Below, one piece after another: positions 14,506 to 25,869 of a stretch of DNA of 64,000 nucleotides (positions within the stretch are counted from its first letter, which is position 1; each line of letters starts with the position of its first letter). The DNA comes from Thinopyrum elongatum (Eukaryota; Streptophyta; Magnoliopsida; Poales; Poaceae). The stretch lies in the NCBI GenBank assembly GCA_011799875.1, contig CM022303.1, positions 66,915,601 through 66,979,600 of the forward strand. The letters run 5' to 3'. A program made the position numbers and the translations under genes. The notes under the pieces were generated by a model. That model was not told where the DNA came from. It worked only from the letters and a program-made list of their open reading frames with translations, and ran no database searches.

Positions 14506-15640
14506 GTATAAAAAAAAACCATCCGCCCCACCCCACCTTCCCCGCGCAACACCGCCGCCCCAGCCTACCTTCCCCGTGTGAGTCCGCCGCCCCACCCTGC
14601 CCCCAACCGACGCTGCAGCCCCGCGCCGCCCGGCCCCCACCCGCCCCAACCAGCAAGGCCGCCGCCGCCTCGCCCCAACCGGCACCGCCGCCGCAGCCCT
14701 ACCCCAACCATGCGCATCGCCAACGGTCGCGCCGCATCCCGACGCCGGAGGACAGCAAGCGCCTTCACCTCGCGCCCCACTCCCACGGCCTTGGCTTCCA
14801 TAGCACCGCCTGTTTGTCCAGATGGACCAGCGGCAGCGCCGCCTTGCCATGCCCCCGACCACTGCCGGCCGGTGCTGCTCCACCACCCCCATGCCGCACC
14901 GGTCCTCCCCAACGCTCATCCTCCGTCGCTTCCCCAACGAGGATCTGGATCAGGGTCGTCCAGGTGTTCCTCGTGGTCGTGGATGAGGAAGGCCACCAAA
15001 TCGCTGTGATGATCCTCGCGCTGCCACCACCTCCCGTTGCTTCAGTTCAGGTCAACCTTATCCAGCCACATCAGTTCGACTGTGTTTTTTGAAGAGAAAA
15101 CCAGAGATGGCTGAAAGATTCGTAACAGTTCAATCGATCTCACAATGGAAGGAATTATGTTGACAAAGTTGCTTCCACCCATTCCGGTGTTGCTACAAAT
15201 TCTATTGATTGTGTGCCGTCACAATTTTGTTTGTCTATCATGTGGTGTTGCTTCTCTCTGTAAATGATTCTAATCCACATCAGACTGTACTCCCAAAAAT
15301 CTGCAGATGGAGTCACCGATTGCTGAAGTTCTAATAAAAAATGGAAAGAAGTCCGGTGAAGAAAGGGATTGGTTGTCTTGAAGATTTTTATTTTCTCCTT
15401 TCATGATGCTTAACTCAATCATTATGCAGAAAGGGATAGAGTTCTGTACACAGTAACACATGCCAGTTCGTATTTTAAAGAGAGTTTCTTTTTTAACTGA
15501 ACAATGTATGGGGAGATTTGCTAGTGCTTTTAAGACTTTGTAAAATAAATCAACATTGCTGGAGAAATTATGATGATTTCTTATCCTGAACAAGTTGAGT
15601 TTTGTGAATAAAAAGATGAGATGTACACATTTTTCTATTG
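14506..15640. other. GC-rich nuclear flank right of NUPT, gene-like but unassigned
   Basis: From 14515 to about 15080 the DNA is strongly C-rich on the plus strand and open in more than one frame, giving Pro/Ala/Arg-rich translations without a known domain. After 15080 it falls to average composition. The same C-rich style precedes the NUPT at 4050-4307. It could be the first exon or 5'UTR of a disrupted gene or a transposon part. Confidence 0.4.
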
Positions 15641-15879
15641 TTTTTTCATTTTGTGTATGACCCCTCCCATTTGGTATGAGTAAATATGAAGATGCACAGA
15701 AGCATTGCGTTCTAATTTTTGAAATTGTGTATTCACTAGCTGTTTGTTTATATGGCTATCCAAATTTATTTATTTTCTTTCTCTAATTGTGGAACTTCAA
15801 ATTTTAAAAAGAGGGCATGTCGATGTATATAAAAAAACATATTTTTTCAGTTTCAACAAACCCAATAATAAGGTCAAAA

Positions 15880-17340
15880 TAAAATAACAAAAGCATCTCA
15901 AACAATTTTATATAAAAAAGGGATTTTCACCGTTAAAAAACCCTAGAAGTTCAACTTTAAAAAATGGAGCGGCTCGATGTTTATTAAAAAGATGGAGCAT
16001 TTTGATGATTATAGAAAACTCTAATTTTGGTCATTATTAAAGAACGAAGAAAAGAAATTCAAAATTAATCACACAATAGTTCAATGTATAAAAATAGAAA
16101 ATCCAAATATGGTGACGGGAACATCATAATAAGCTCAAACAAAAATAACATAGAATTTCAAAAGATGATACGGCACTTTGAAGTGGATATTTCACCCTTT
16201 CTACATAAAAAAACAAGAAGTTCAAATTCTAAAAATAGAGAAGTTCAAAAATTATTAAAAAGGATTTTCACCGTTTCTAAATAAAAAAACTCTACAAGTT
16301 CATATTTAAATAATGAACCGGTTCAATACTTATTACAAAACTAGGATATTCCCATTACTAAAAGAAATAAACCTAGAAGTCCAAATTATAAAAATAGAGA
16401 AGTCCGCTATTTACATAAAAAAACTAAGATTTTTCTTGTTACTAAAGAATAAAATTGACGAAGTTCAAATTAAAAAAGAGGAGTAGTTCGATGTATACGG
16501 GAATCTCAAATTATTACCCTTTCTAAGAAAAATAAAACTATGAAGTTCAATTTTAAAAAAAAATGGTTGATGCTTATTTAAAAACATATTTCCTTTCTAA
16601 GAATATGACTAAGAAGTTGAAATTAAAATAACAAAGAAGTTCGAAGTACATAAAAAATTCAGATTTGTTGCAAGAAGTTCACGTGCACCTCCTTGCACGT
16701 TTCAGAATTTATATTGTGGGACGTTCGACCTCCAATTACATGTTTTAAAATGGCAAAAAATGACGTTCGACCTTCAATTGTGTGTAATTCGACGTATACA
16801 CAAAAATGTGACAGAAGTTCATAGTGAAAACAACGAGAAGTTCAAGTACTGCAAGGAATGCATTTCAGGTGAGAATAAAAGTATAGAAAAATAAAAGCTT
16901 AAAATGTTTGTTGAAAGAAGTTCAAGCGCTCTGTCCGGGGAAGTTCAAAAAATCTTGCGAGAGAGGTTCACCTTGTATTTCCATGATCAAAACCGGAAAA
17001 AAGAAATTATTTTGTTTTGCGTTTTAAAATAATTCTCTCAATCCACAAAGAAGTTCAGTTATTATTTGGGAGCAATTTGATTTCAAAAAGAAAATAAAAA
17101 ATTCAAATTATGAAAAAAGTTCATGTACGACATGGTGTGTGTTTAATATGAGAAAAATGAATAAAAAGGCAAGATCCAAAATTTATGTAGCTATAAGTTC
17201 AAGTCCTCGATCGGAGAAAGTTAAAAAAACTATTGTCAGAGAAGTTTGTACAAAAGGAATATCATTTGTGTAACACCGACGAATGGATGAGAAATTACAA
17301 ACGAAAATACGTCACAGAAGTTCAACGTGAAAACAGCAGG
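15880..17340. repeat. AT-rich region with dispersed GAAGTTCAA words
   Basis: The word (A/G)AAGTTCAA or close variants occurs dozens of times, for instance near 15950, 16215, 16245, 16460, 16540, 16630, 16815, 16840, 16918, 16944, 17050, 17320, each followed by A/T-rich DNA and often AAAAA. There is no open frame of note. It is unclassified repetitive DNA. Confidence 0.6.
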
Positions 17341-17751
17341 AAATTCAACTACTACACTGAGGGCATCTACAATGCCAGCCGCTTATACAGGCGCTTACCA
17401 GCAAAAAAATAAAGATCGTAAAATAGAAAAAGCACCTAAGAGCCCTCGCATGCAACGGCAGACACTATTTTTTTTCGAAAGGAAGACGCTAATTCTGTTG
17501 ATTAAATTAAACAGCCGAGCGCTTCCAGCGGGCAGAAAAAGGACCAAGCGCTCGACGCAAACACTTTGCATCGACGCCTCACGCAACACCAGGATTCAAC
17601 CGATTAACTACTAATTGGCCGGGAAACTAATCCTAGCGCCCAACCTAAGCTCCCGCATTTGACATGCCCTGAATGAATTTCAGATGAAAATGTTTTAAAC
17701 CGTCGCGAGTATGAAAAAATGATCAACACGGGAAAGTTGTGTGTTTACAAC

Positions 17752-18670
17752 AGGTTTTCATCGGTATATCACTTGCTCAATTTCCGGTGAGTGGATGGAG
17801 AGCTATGAGCAAAAAAAACCGTAAAAAACAGAGTGAAGTTCAAGTAGACATGCCGAGAAGTTCAAGTTCTTCATGCGGTGCATTTTCGAATAATCTGTTT
17901 CGCGATAAAAGCAGAACACATGATCTCGCTGTTTTCGAAATTACTTGAAAAAGGCTAGGAATAAGAGAAAACCATCAAGAGGAAAAAGTTTCGTATTTTC
18001 CGTAGCTTTTCAACAGTATATTATTTGCCTCATTCCGATAAAGTTTGTAGAAATTACGGACAAAAAAACGTTTTTAGCCATTTTCAAAATTGACTTAAAA
18101 CCGTAAAGAATTGGAAAAAACAAATTTACATATAAAAGTTTGCATTTTTTCAAGCTTTCCAACGCCATATCATTTGCTGCATTCCGACAAACTTGAGAAA
18201 ATAACGTGAAAATACGAACTTGATGGGATTTCGGCCATTTTCAAAATTATGTTTAAATAGTTTAAAATTGGAAAAAACTTTCTCTACGAAAAAGAAGTGA
18301 ATATTCATCAGCTTTCCAACGCCATATCATTTGCATCAATCGGACTAGCCGTTTTCAAATTAACCCAAAAATACGAACCTGGCTGTTCGGTTTCTGAAAT
18401 TCCGCCATTTTTTAAGTTCGTCTTTAGCCTTATAGAATTTGGGAAAACTTTTAACATGTAAAATGAGCGTATTTGCAGCAGCTATCCAACGCCATCTCAT
18501 TTGCCTTATTCCGATAAACGGTTTAGAAAAAGGCTTGAAAATACGATTCATGTTTTTTTGTATGAAGAAAAACGATTTTTAAAACTGCTCTTAAACCGGG
18601 TACATTTTGCCGAAAATTCAACATAGACTATGACACTGGTGTGCGCAGCTTTCCAACGGTATATCGCAAG
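17752..18670. repeat. degenerate ~150-170-bp tandem repeats
   Basis: Six units share a core like GCTTTCCAACGCCATATCAT followed by TTGC, at about 17752, 18005, 18153, 18310, 18481 and 18646, with spacing of 253, 148, 157, 171 and 165 bp. Each core is followed by a GATAAA/GACAAA-type word and then ATACGA and CATTTTC/CATTTTT stretches. They form the right part of the GAAGTTCAA-rich region. Confidence 0.65.
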
Positions 18671-18808
18671 TTCCATTTGGACACTTTTTAGCTGAAGTTC
18701 AACCTAGCACTCGGGGAAGTTCAAGTGCTACTGCTGCGTCAGGTTATGTAGTTATCAGAATATTATTCTCATCCCATGATCAAAATAGTGTTTATATATA
18801 TATATATA

Positions 18809-19700
18809 TATGACAAATTTTATCTGCCACCAGTGTTAGTTACCACCACTTGCGTTTTGTATGTTGTATGTAGTATTTGTCAAAACCGAGAGTATATACG
18901 CGTGGTATGTAGTATATAATGATGTTTAGATAGTATATATACTACTTTTTAGATAGTATGTACCATATTTTGGGTGTGCTCTTTTTTACGTACAAATATG
19001 TACGTATTTCATAAATATAATAAAAATTATGGGCCAACTTGCAATTTTTTCATGAAACTCAATTTGGAGTATATTATATATAGTATATGAACATACTCAA
19101 AATGATAAAGTAGTATATATATTATCACATGATAGTATATGAGACATGTGGGGTAACTACCCCCAGGTGGTAGGATGGATTTTCCCTATATATATATATA
19201 TATATATATAGGGAAAATGCATCCTACTACCGGGTGTAGTTACACCCATGTCTCATATACTACCATGTGGTAGTATATACACTATTTTATTGTTTTTAGT
19301 GTGTTTATATACTATATCTAAGATACTCCAAAGTGAGTTATATGAAAAAATTGCAAGTTAGCCCATTGTTTTTATTGTATTTGTGAAATACGTGTATTGT
19401 ACGTAAAATGCAATATCCTCAAAATGTGATATATACTAGAAAAAAATAGTATATATACTACCTAAACATTCTTATGTACTCCCTCCGTCTCAAAAATTTT
19501 GTCATAGATTTGTATAAATATGAATGTATCAAGTCATGTTTTAGTATTAGGTACATCCGTATATAGACAAGAATTTTGGGACGGAGAGAGTACTATATAC
19601 TAGACGTACATACACTCTGATATGATAGATACTACCTAAAACGTACAAAACAAAAGTGGGAGTAACTACATCCGGTAGTAGGGAAAATTTGTCCTATATA
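18809..19700. repeat. inverted duplication with (TA)n centre
   Basis: The reverse complement of 18809-19186 aligns with 19211-19700 (after removing the MITE at 19479-19590): shared words include CATGTCTCATATACTA, GAAAAAATTGCAAGTT, GGCCCA/AGCCCA and GTGAAATACGT/ATGAAATACGT. The arms are about 380 bp, visibly diverged, around TATATA at 19187-19210. Each arm end reads GGGAAAAT(C/G). It may be two MITE-like copies inserted head to head. Confidence 0.75.
19479..19590. mobile_element. Stowaway MITE
   Basis: A 112-bp element with termini CTCCCTCCGTCTCAAAA and TTTTGGGACGGAGAGAG, a palindromic interior (CATAGATTTG, AAGTCATGTTTTAG) and TA on both sides (19477-19478, 19591-19592). It interrupts the right arm of the inverted duplication, so it is younger than that. 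Confidence 0.92.
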
Positions 19701-20001
19701 TAGTTTGCCCGAGAGATTTTCTATCATTGCTTGCCCGAGAAATAGCTATCGGTACCGTTGGTGTGCTTTGTGATTCGTACTAGTTGTTTGGTGTGGTACC
19801 ATCTCAAGCCCATGTGCTGTGCTAATTTGGCTGCGGTGGCAGGCTGGTCCTCGCTGCTTTATGCCTAATGGGCTGACAAAAAGTCTGTCTTGCATGTGCG
19901 TACAAAGGGTGGCTGTCACACGCATTCGTATGTATCAGGTTCCATCAACCGAGTGACATTTCGTGCAGGTTCCGACATGCGTCGTTATGTCCTATACAGG
20001 G

Positions 20002-20360
20002 ATGACTATTCGTCATCGAGGATGAAAAATAGTTATTCTTCACCTTCTTATAATTTAACAACAATGCATCATTGTCTTATTTCATACGTAAAAAGAGACT
20101 GTAAGAAAACATATAGTCGCCGTAAAAATATTTTATGCTACATAAAATTACAAACGTAAAAACATAGTGTAAAATATACATAAAATGCAATTTTTCTGGT
20201 ATTATGACTTATATTTTTGTTTTCTTATTCCAAATTTTACGTAGTGAATCAATATGAATATAACTATTTATATTTCGAATATAATCTATTTATGAAACGA
20301 TCGTAAAATTAGCTGGGATGAAGAATAACTTATTCTGCACCCTACGTGATGAATAGTAAT
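20002..20360. mobile_element. MITE-like element with ~40-bp TIRs
   Basis: The left end ATGACTATTCGTCATC...AGTTATTCTTCA matches, with mismatches, the reverse complement of the right end, ATTACTATTCATCACG...AGTTATTCTTCATC. The interior is AT-rich and non-coding. I could not define a TSD, so superfamily is open. It lies just upstream of the bark-storage-like promoter. Confidence 0.6.
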
Positions 20361-20397
20361 ACTATATATATATACATATATATATAAATTAATAAAT

Positions 20398-20660
20398 AGG
20401 GTAGATAATCTCACGTTAATAAGCACCCGCCCTTTAATTCAACTAACACAAACATACAGTATTTTAGCTACCACAAAACAATAAGAAAAAGTAAAACAAC
20501 AGATAATCATCCGCTGTTTTGTAATGTTTTTCCAGTACAACACTGGACACGTGATTTTGCTTAGTGGCCCAAATCCTTTGACAGAGACACATCCGAGTAT
20601 AAAAAATGGGAGCACGCTCATCACGTTCTCCACCAACCGAACCCAATCACCATCGCCATC
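20398..20660 (+). promoter_or_regulatory. promoter region of bark-storage-like gene (repeat unit P0)
   Basis: A TATA box TATAAAAAA lies at 20598-20606, about 170 bp before the ATG at 20773. The region contains TTTAGCTACCACAA, CACGTGATTTTGCTTA and CAAATCCTTTGACAGAGACA. The same words recur in copies at 24945-25170 and partly at 27540-27680 and 28140-28217, none of which is followed by the gene. Confidence 0.65.
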
Positions 20661-20772
20661 GCCATCGCGGACCAGAGACCAGCGGAGCTAATTAAACTGC
20701 TCCATCCTCTTGTATCGTTGTGCTTCTAAGTTTGCTCCTTACTGGCTTGCTTGCTCCCTGTCCACGCCAGCC

Positions 20773-21705
20773 ATGGCCATGGAGCTCTCCAGCCTACCGC
20801 TGGTCCTGCTGCTCTGCTTACTAGCCGGCTCGTCGACGACGGCCCTGCCAGCGCTGCCCGGGATGGACAGGGTGCAGCAGCAGGTCGACAGGGCGAACAG
20901 GCGCGGCCCGTCCATCGGGCTCGTCATGTCGTACGTCGCCAAGGACACCGCGCTCCAGGCCTCCGGCTACTTCAGGCCCTGGCGTGTCCAGCCCTTCATT
21001 GACCTCTACGGTGACTCTCCGCCTCCCATTTCTGATCCGAATCGCTTTACTGTAGATTGTGCAAATGAAGCACTGGGTGAGTTTGGCCGTTCCTGGTTGA
21101 CTTTTTGATTTCTTCAAGCAGCTAGCAGTGAGTGCTGAACCGCTGCTAACTGAACAATCAGAAAACATATTGTAGTGTTAACACTTGAGAATGGCGAATA
21201 TAAACATGAAATTTTAGAGATACCTGGAGCTGTGCGCACACGGCCACGGCAAAGCTTACTGGCTCTGCAAATTTTGCATGATCTGCAGTCATAGAAGGCC
21301 TGAACTCCCTTTGAAGACCTGAATGCAGATTGACCCATTCACTCATTTTGGATAACAGCTATGGAAAGGGGGTCCAGAAAGCGACTAGAAGGAAAACATG
21401 ACACACAAGAAGATAACATACTCCATTAGAAAAAGAAAATTGAAAGGGGAGATATAATAATACCCGAGCTCTCTATTGTACTGTAATCCTTTTTACATGT
21501 TCACTGATTTTGCTATTCTGCTATAGACTGAGCTCTCATTCACGTTGCATGAAGGAATATTTCGCAGCACTTTTATGCATACATGTATTTATCTTCCTAA
21601 GGCCTCAAGAATACAGTCTCGTCTCATATTATTTCAGGACGGAGGTTTCACATCGGGAGTATTCGAGGTGTGAATGTTATATATGCATTGACAGGACAAC
21701 TCAGG
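20773..21705 (+). pseudogene. bark storage protein / MTA-SAH nucleosidase-like, 3'-truncated
   Basis: Exon 1 (20773-21010) encodes MAMELSSLPLVLLLCLLAG, a signal peptide, then VQQQVDRANRRGPSIGLVMSY and SGYFRPWRVQPFIDLYG. A GT at 21011 starts a 627-nt intron ending CAG at 21637; exon 2 (21638-21705) gives RRFHIGSIRGVNVIYALTGQ. Together these are the N-terminus of the plant bark-storage/phosphorylase-superfamily proteins (about 330 residues, secreted or vacuolar; the fold binds and cleaves nucleosides). A GT follows at 21706, but I find none of the later catalytic exon in the next kilobases. It is probably a truncated copy; gene loss after exon 2 is inferred. Confidence 0.75.
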
Positions 21706-22480
21706 GTACTAAGCCTGAACTTTTTCTGTATTTATCACTGTTGCTGCGATATGGAGGAGCTCCTTTTGATTTATCATCATAAGAAATCAAGAAATTTAAC
21801 TTTTAGGCAATAAAGTGTCGACCGTGATTTGATGTGATCGATCTCATGGGCGGAATTCGAACAGTGTTGCTGAAAATGTCGATGGAGACCATGTTGATGT
21901 AGACCTTGAAGATGAAGTGTCGACGGTGACCTTGCAGCGACGTGTCAACTATGATGCGTCGCTTGAAGGCGTCCCTGTGATAACAAGGTGTCGATGACAT
22001 AACGTGCCGGAGAAATCAATGAAGAATTGCATCTCATTCTACACCGGCCTGGCATTTGGATGATGCACGTTGATGCCGTTTCTCGTAGATGTGCTAGATA
22101 AAGATTTCTTTTTATTGGGACCAATGTAGTCATTCAGCGTGGTGTCGTGGCACAAGGTCAATGCAGATCACTCGATGAAGGCTGATGCAGGTGCAGCTCG
22201 GCGTCGCCGTGCTGAATTCGGCTCGGTGAAGGGCAGATTTCGCGAAAATCAAGATACATGCGGGGGTTTACCCTTTTTGTGGTCTGGCCCTTCGGAGACG
22301 ACGCGTCTGGGGGCATCAACTATGTGCTGCGTGCGCAGGACCGGTCGCGGATAGGAACCGCTTTCCGTCGGGACACATCGCGGACCGATAGTGGCTTGTA
22401 TGCTCCTGTGGAGGCGCGCATGCTTCGCCTGCACTTGGAAGCCCGCACGACCAGCTGAAATTGTCTCATCCTCCCCGTCG
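21706..22480. other. no gene recognised
   Basis: After the bark-storage exon 2 about 80 bp look intronic; from about 21815 sequence with repeated GTCGA/GATG words (TGTCGACCGTGA, TGTCGACGGTGA) starts, then GC-rich DNA at 22150-22450. Frames are short and mutually exclusive. It could be the transposon that replaced the 3' half of the gene. Confidence 0.35.
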
Positions 22481-22499
22481 TATCCCTCAGAACTGTCTC

Positions 22500-23100
22500 A
22501 TATGCTCTATCGTAGTTAGTTCATGCAGGCTGTTTATAACCTCTGGGAAGTCGCTTGCAAGTTGCAAGCTATATCTGAGGGCAGGATATGGTACAGGCGT
22601 AGCTTCATATAAGGATCATGAAGAAGAAGGAGCCAAGTTTGTTCCCAAGGTACAAGAATGGATGAGACAATCACGACCGTGCCAACTTGATCTGGTCTTC
22701 CTACATGTGATCTTGGGATCTCTTCTATTTGTTTCTTTCCTTATGCCTCTCAGTCATACTCTATGTGAAATCTCTTCATTACACGAAATATTTTCAGAAG
22801 TCCGAATTATCTGGAAGTCTAAAACGTGGATGGGGTCTCATGCATGTTCACACAAGGATGAGGTCAAATATATAGGATGGATAGTGTTGTCTAGACATGT
22901 GAAGGTAGGTGGGGAAATTGGTAAGATGCACTTGATAGAGATGCCTGGCATAATTTCTGTAAAAACACATGCAGTTATGATGCCTAGCATTCAGATCAAT
23001 AAAAAGAAGAAATCATTTTCAGCCATCCTTACGGTTTCTTTAGCAAGGGCAACATCCAATTTCTTCCATTAACATAAACAAACATGGTATCTTTTATAGA
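22500..23100. repeat. host upstream unit, copy P1 (partial)
   Basis: The part 22730-23090 aligns with 24475-24945: TTTCTTTCC(T/C)TATG, GTCAAATATATAGGA, TAGACATGTGAAGGTAGG, AAACACATGCA, TTCAGC(C/A)ATC, TTTCTTTAGCAAGGG. A frame through 22530-22690 encodes AGYGTGVASYKDHEEEGAKF, which I do not recognise and which is not repeated in the other copies. The unit ends at about 23090, just before the TTTAGCTACC block found in P0 and P2. Confidence 0.6.
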
Positions 23101-23855
23101 AAAGAAAACAAATAAAGAACAACAATCCATGGACTTTCTCCTTTGTGAATTGATTACAGTGCACACATCATTTTGGTAGCGATATTTTTTACACTTCAAA
23201 ATCTCAAATTAAGTAATCTTTCCAACTTGCACTTTTGGTAGTGATATCTCATTCCTCGAAACTGCAAATATTCATTGGGGCTCGCGGAGAGGACGGAAGC
23301 TGGGTGGCGGCAGCAAGAGCGAAGAGGCCAGGGAGGTCAAAATCAATGGGGTGGGTGGGTGTACTGTCCTTTGTGCCACCGACGGGCGGCCAGGAGAGGA
23401 CAACGCATGTAAGTGTGGCGTGTCCGCGCGGACGCAAACTCAGGTCAAATTTGGTCCAGAAATGGGTCAAAGCGGACAGCGAACCAGACATCGGTTCGTT
23501 TGCATCGACGCGCCGCTCGGACTGAAACGGACGCGGGCGGATGAAATCCGTTGGCCCGTTGGAGTTGCCGCCGGACGAGTGCATACTGGGCGTCTGAGCG
23601 CGCAGGCGCGGTGGTACCACTGTTGGCCTGGCAGGCTGGGCAAGGCCAACTAGCTAGGGTCGGCTTCCGTGCATCTGGCGTCTGCCGCTCAGGCCTTGGC
23701 TCATGGTGTACAACAACGACGGGTCACCAACGAAGCATGCTGCTGCAGCGAGTGAAATCGGGAGAGGGCTGAGGGGAATTCCGGACGCAAGGCAGGTGGT
23801 TGACTGGTTGGTCAGTTGTTCGTTGGGTCGGGGATGAGTTGTAGTGCTTTCTGGG
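23101..23855. other. unassigned interval, GC-rich core
   Basis: It separates unit copies P1 and P2. The core (23280-23700) contains GTCCGCGCGGACG and CGGACGCGGGCGGATG style words like those of Triticeae PIF/Harbinger MITEs, but I cannot find paired termini. No credible ORF. Confidence 0.35.
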
Positions 23856-23859
23856 CTTA

Positions 23860-25170
23860 TTCTAATTTTTCTCCCATGGTATACAGACCAAACCAAAATT
23901 CCATGGGTGGGTCACGACCCACTCTGTCCACCCTGTAGATCTGCCTTGCGCGCACGCGCACGGACACTATTCTTTTTGTGTGATCCATCCCCGAATTCGT
24001 AGTAATCAAGATTTTCCCAAAACACCACCCGACATGACCTTTGCGATGGCGAAACAACAAAATAGAAAACTGGCCCTCGCCCATGAACATACAATAAGTG
24101 ATATCAACCAAGGAATGTGAACAAAGTACATAACAACGTAGCCTACAAGGTGTTGGGGACATAGCCTTCTAGTCTGTGGGACTTGGCTTGTTGGGCTGCG
24201 CTTGGGCTAAAAGATGACTAGCGAGCTCGGGTCCAGCTAGACTTGGCCCGTGGTAGGAACGAATCAAACACGATGGCTTGGACAAACCTGTTCATCTCTC
24301 TGGTCGAACCAAGACTGCACTGGGTTGTTTCAAGCTTGAGCCAAGCCCAAAAGCCAACTTAACTCGACCAGCCCTAAGCATAACCTACAAGGTTTGCAGT
24401 CTAACCATCAATGAAAGAGTGTAATCCTCGGGCATGGCAACATGACCGCTCTTGGGTGTTATAGAATTCATCAATGTATTTGTTTCTTTCCCTATGTATC
24501 CCTGTCATACGTGTTTACCAATATTGTCTTGATTTTCGGTCTACCATTATCTCCCATGTTTATGTGTATTGAGCTCTACTTACTGTATGAAAATGGTCAA
24601 GAGAGAGCTATATGGAAATGTAAAAAAACATGGATCAATGAAAGATGATGGGCTAGCTTTCCTAAGCGTTCACATGAAACTGGGCTCAAATATATAGGAG
24701 TGGATAAGTGTTGTTTAGACATGTGAAGGTAGGAGGGGAATCAATAAAATGGACCAGGTAGAGGTGGCAGCCCGGGTTCTATATAAACACATGCATATTC
24801 TACCATTCTATTTCACTTTTCATGAGGTATGAGGCATGATGCTGCCATTGTGCTCAAGCGAACTGACTGAAGAAATTATTTTCAGCAATCTTTACATTTT
24901 CTTTAGCAAGGGAACCCCCAAATTCCCCCACTAAGAAAAACAAACCGTGTTTTAGCTACCACAAGCGAAAAAGGAAAAGGAAAAAAAATAGAACTGACAA
25001 ATAATCCTCTCTGTTTTGCCATGTTTTCCCAGCAAAACTTTTAACACATGATTTTGCTTAATCACACAAATCCTTTGACAGAGACATCTGCAATCGCATC
25101 CGAGTATAGGAAATGAGAGCACGCGCATCATGTTCTCCACCAACCCAATCATCATGTTCCCAGTGTCCCT
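23860..25170. repeat. host upstream unit, copy P2
   Basis: This copy aligns with P3 (25870-27690) from ATGAACATACAATA(A/T)GTGATA and GAAATGTGAACAAAGT-type words, through a GGCTTGGCTCGTGG/GGACTTGG-rich segment, TTTCTTTCCCTATG, TGAAGGTAGG, AACACATGCA and TTTTAGCTACCAC to GTATAGGAAATGAGAGCACG. The TATA region reads TATAGGAAA (25106), degraded compared with TATAAAAAA in P0. No coding exon follows. Confidence 0.65.
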
Positions 25171-25869
25171 GTCATAGATCTCAGCGACCCAGGTCCCCCA
25201 TTTGCGCTGCCGCACTCCATGGCAGTTTGGCCCCGGCGGCAGGAGGTCGGGGAACGCTGGTGTGGCACGTGAGGAGAGGAGCGGGAAGAGGTTGCGTCAC
25301 GGCGTAGGAGGAGGCAGCGTCACGGCGTCGATCCGCCGGCCAAACGCTGCGGATGGGTGGCGGCGAGCAGCGCCGACCGGATCCAGCCATAGGAGGAGAC
25401 ACACAATGATGGATTTGGGTGGTGGTGAGGTGGGGCGAGTGTTTTTACTCCTCGATGGCCGCTTGGAGTAAAAAAAAATATTTCACTATTTGGTTTACGG
25501 CTTAGGCTATGTGCCGGTTAGAGGAGCAAATCAGAATTTTTACTCCTCTAATCGGTTTTAGGGGATTGTCTAGAGATGACATTAGATGTCAACAACTCAC
25601 CGCTTGCACGGGTACCGGGCTACACCAGGTTGGAATAAATCTTTTGAGCTCAACCATACTTTATTCACGAAATTATTATTACAAGCGAAGAAGTCGTGGG
25701 AGGATGACATACTCAGTTACAAAATAAGAGACAAGCAGTACATGTTCATCACAAGTCACACACTACTGCTTAGACTGCTGATACTAGAGATACTTCATAA
25801 TGTCTCCTCCTTCTTAAGTCAACTTTCTTTTTAGTTTTTACCTTGCATTTTCCGTGTAATAGATCAGTG
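25171..25869. other. unassigned; GC-rich block and MITE-like hairpin
   Basis: From 25190 to 25420 the DNA is GC-rich and runs open in several frames without a recognisable product. From 25440 to 25590 complementary words occur (TTTTTACTCCTCGATGG and AATTTTTACTCCTCTAATCGG with TAGAGGAGCAAATC), which suggests a MITE. It stands where a bark-storage coding exon would be expected by analogy with P0. Confidence 0.35.

Noticed and set aside
14460..15092. 210-codon Pro/Ala-rich ORF at the right NUPT flank
   Set aside because: It starts in plastid-derived DNA and runs through C-rich sequence that is open in several frames; no motif or splice structure supports it.
23249..23620. 123-codon minus-strand ORF
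   Set aside because: GC-rich repeat-like DNA with rival ORFs in other frames and no domain.
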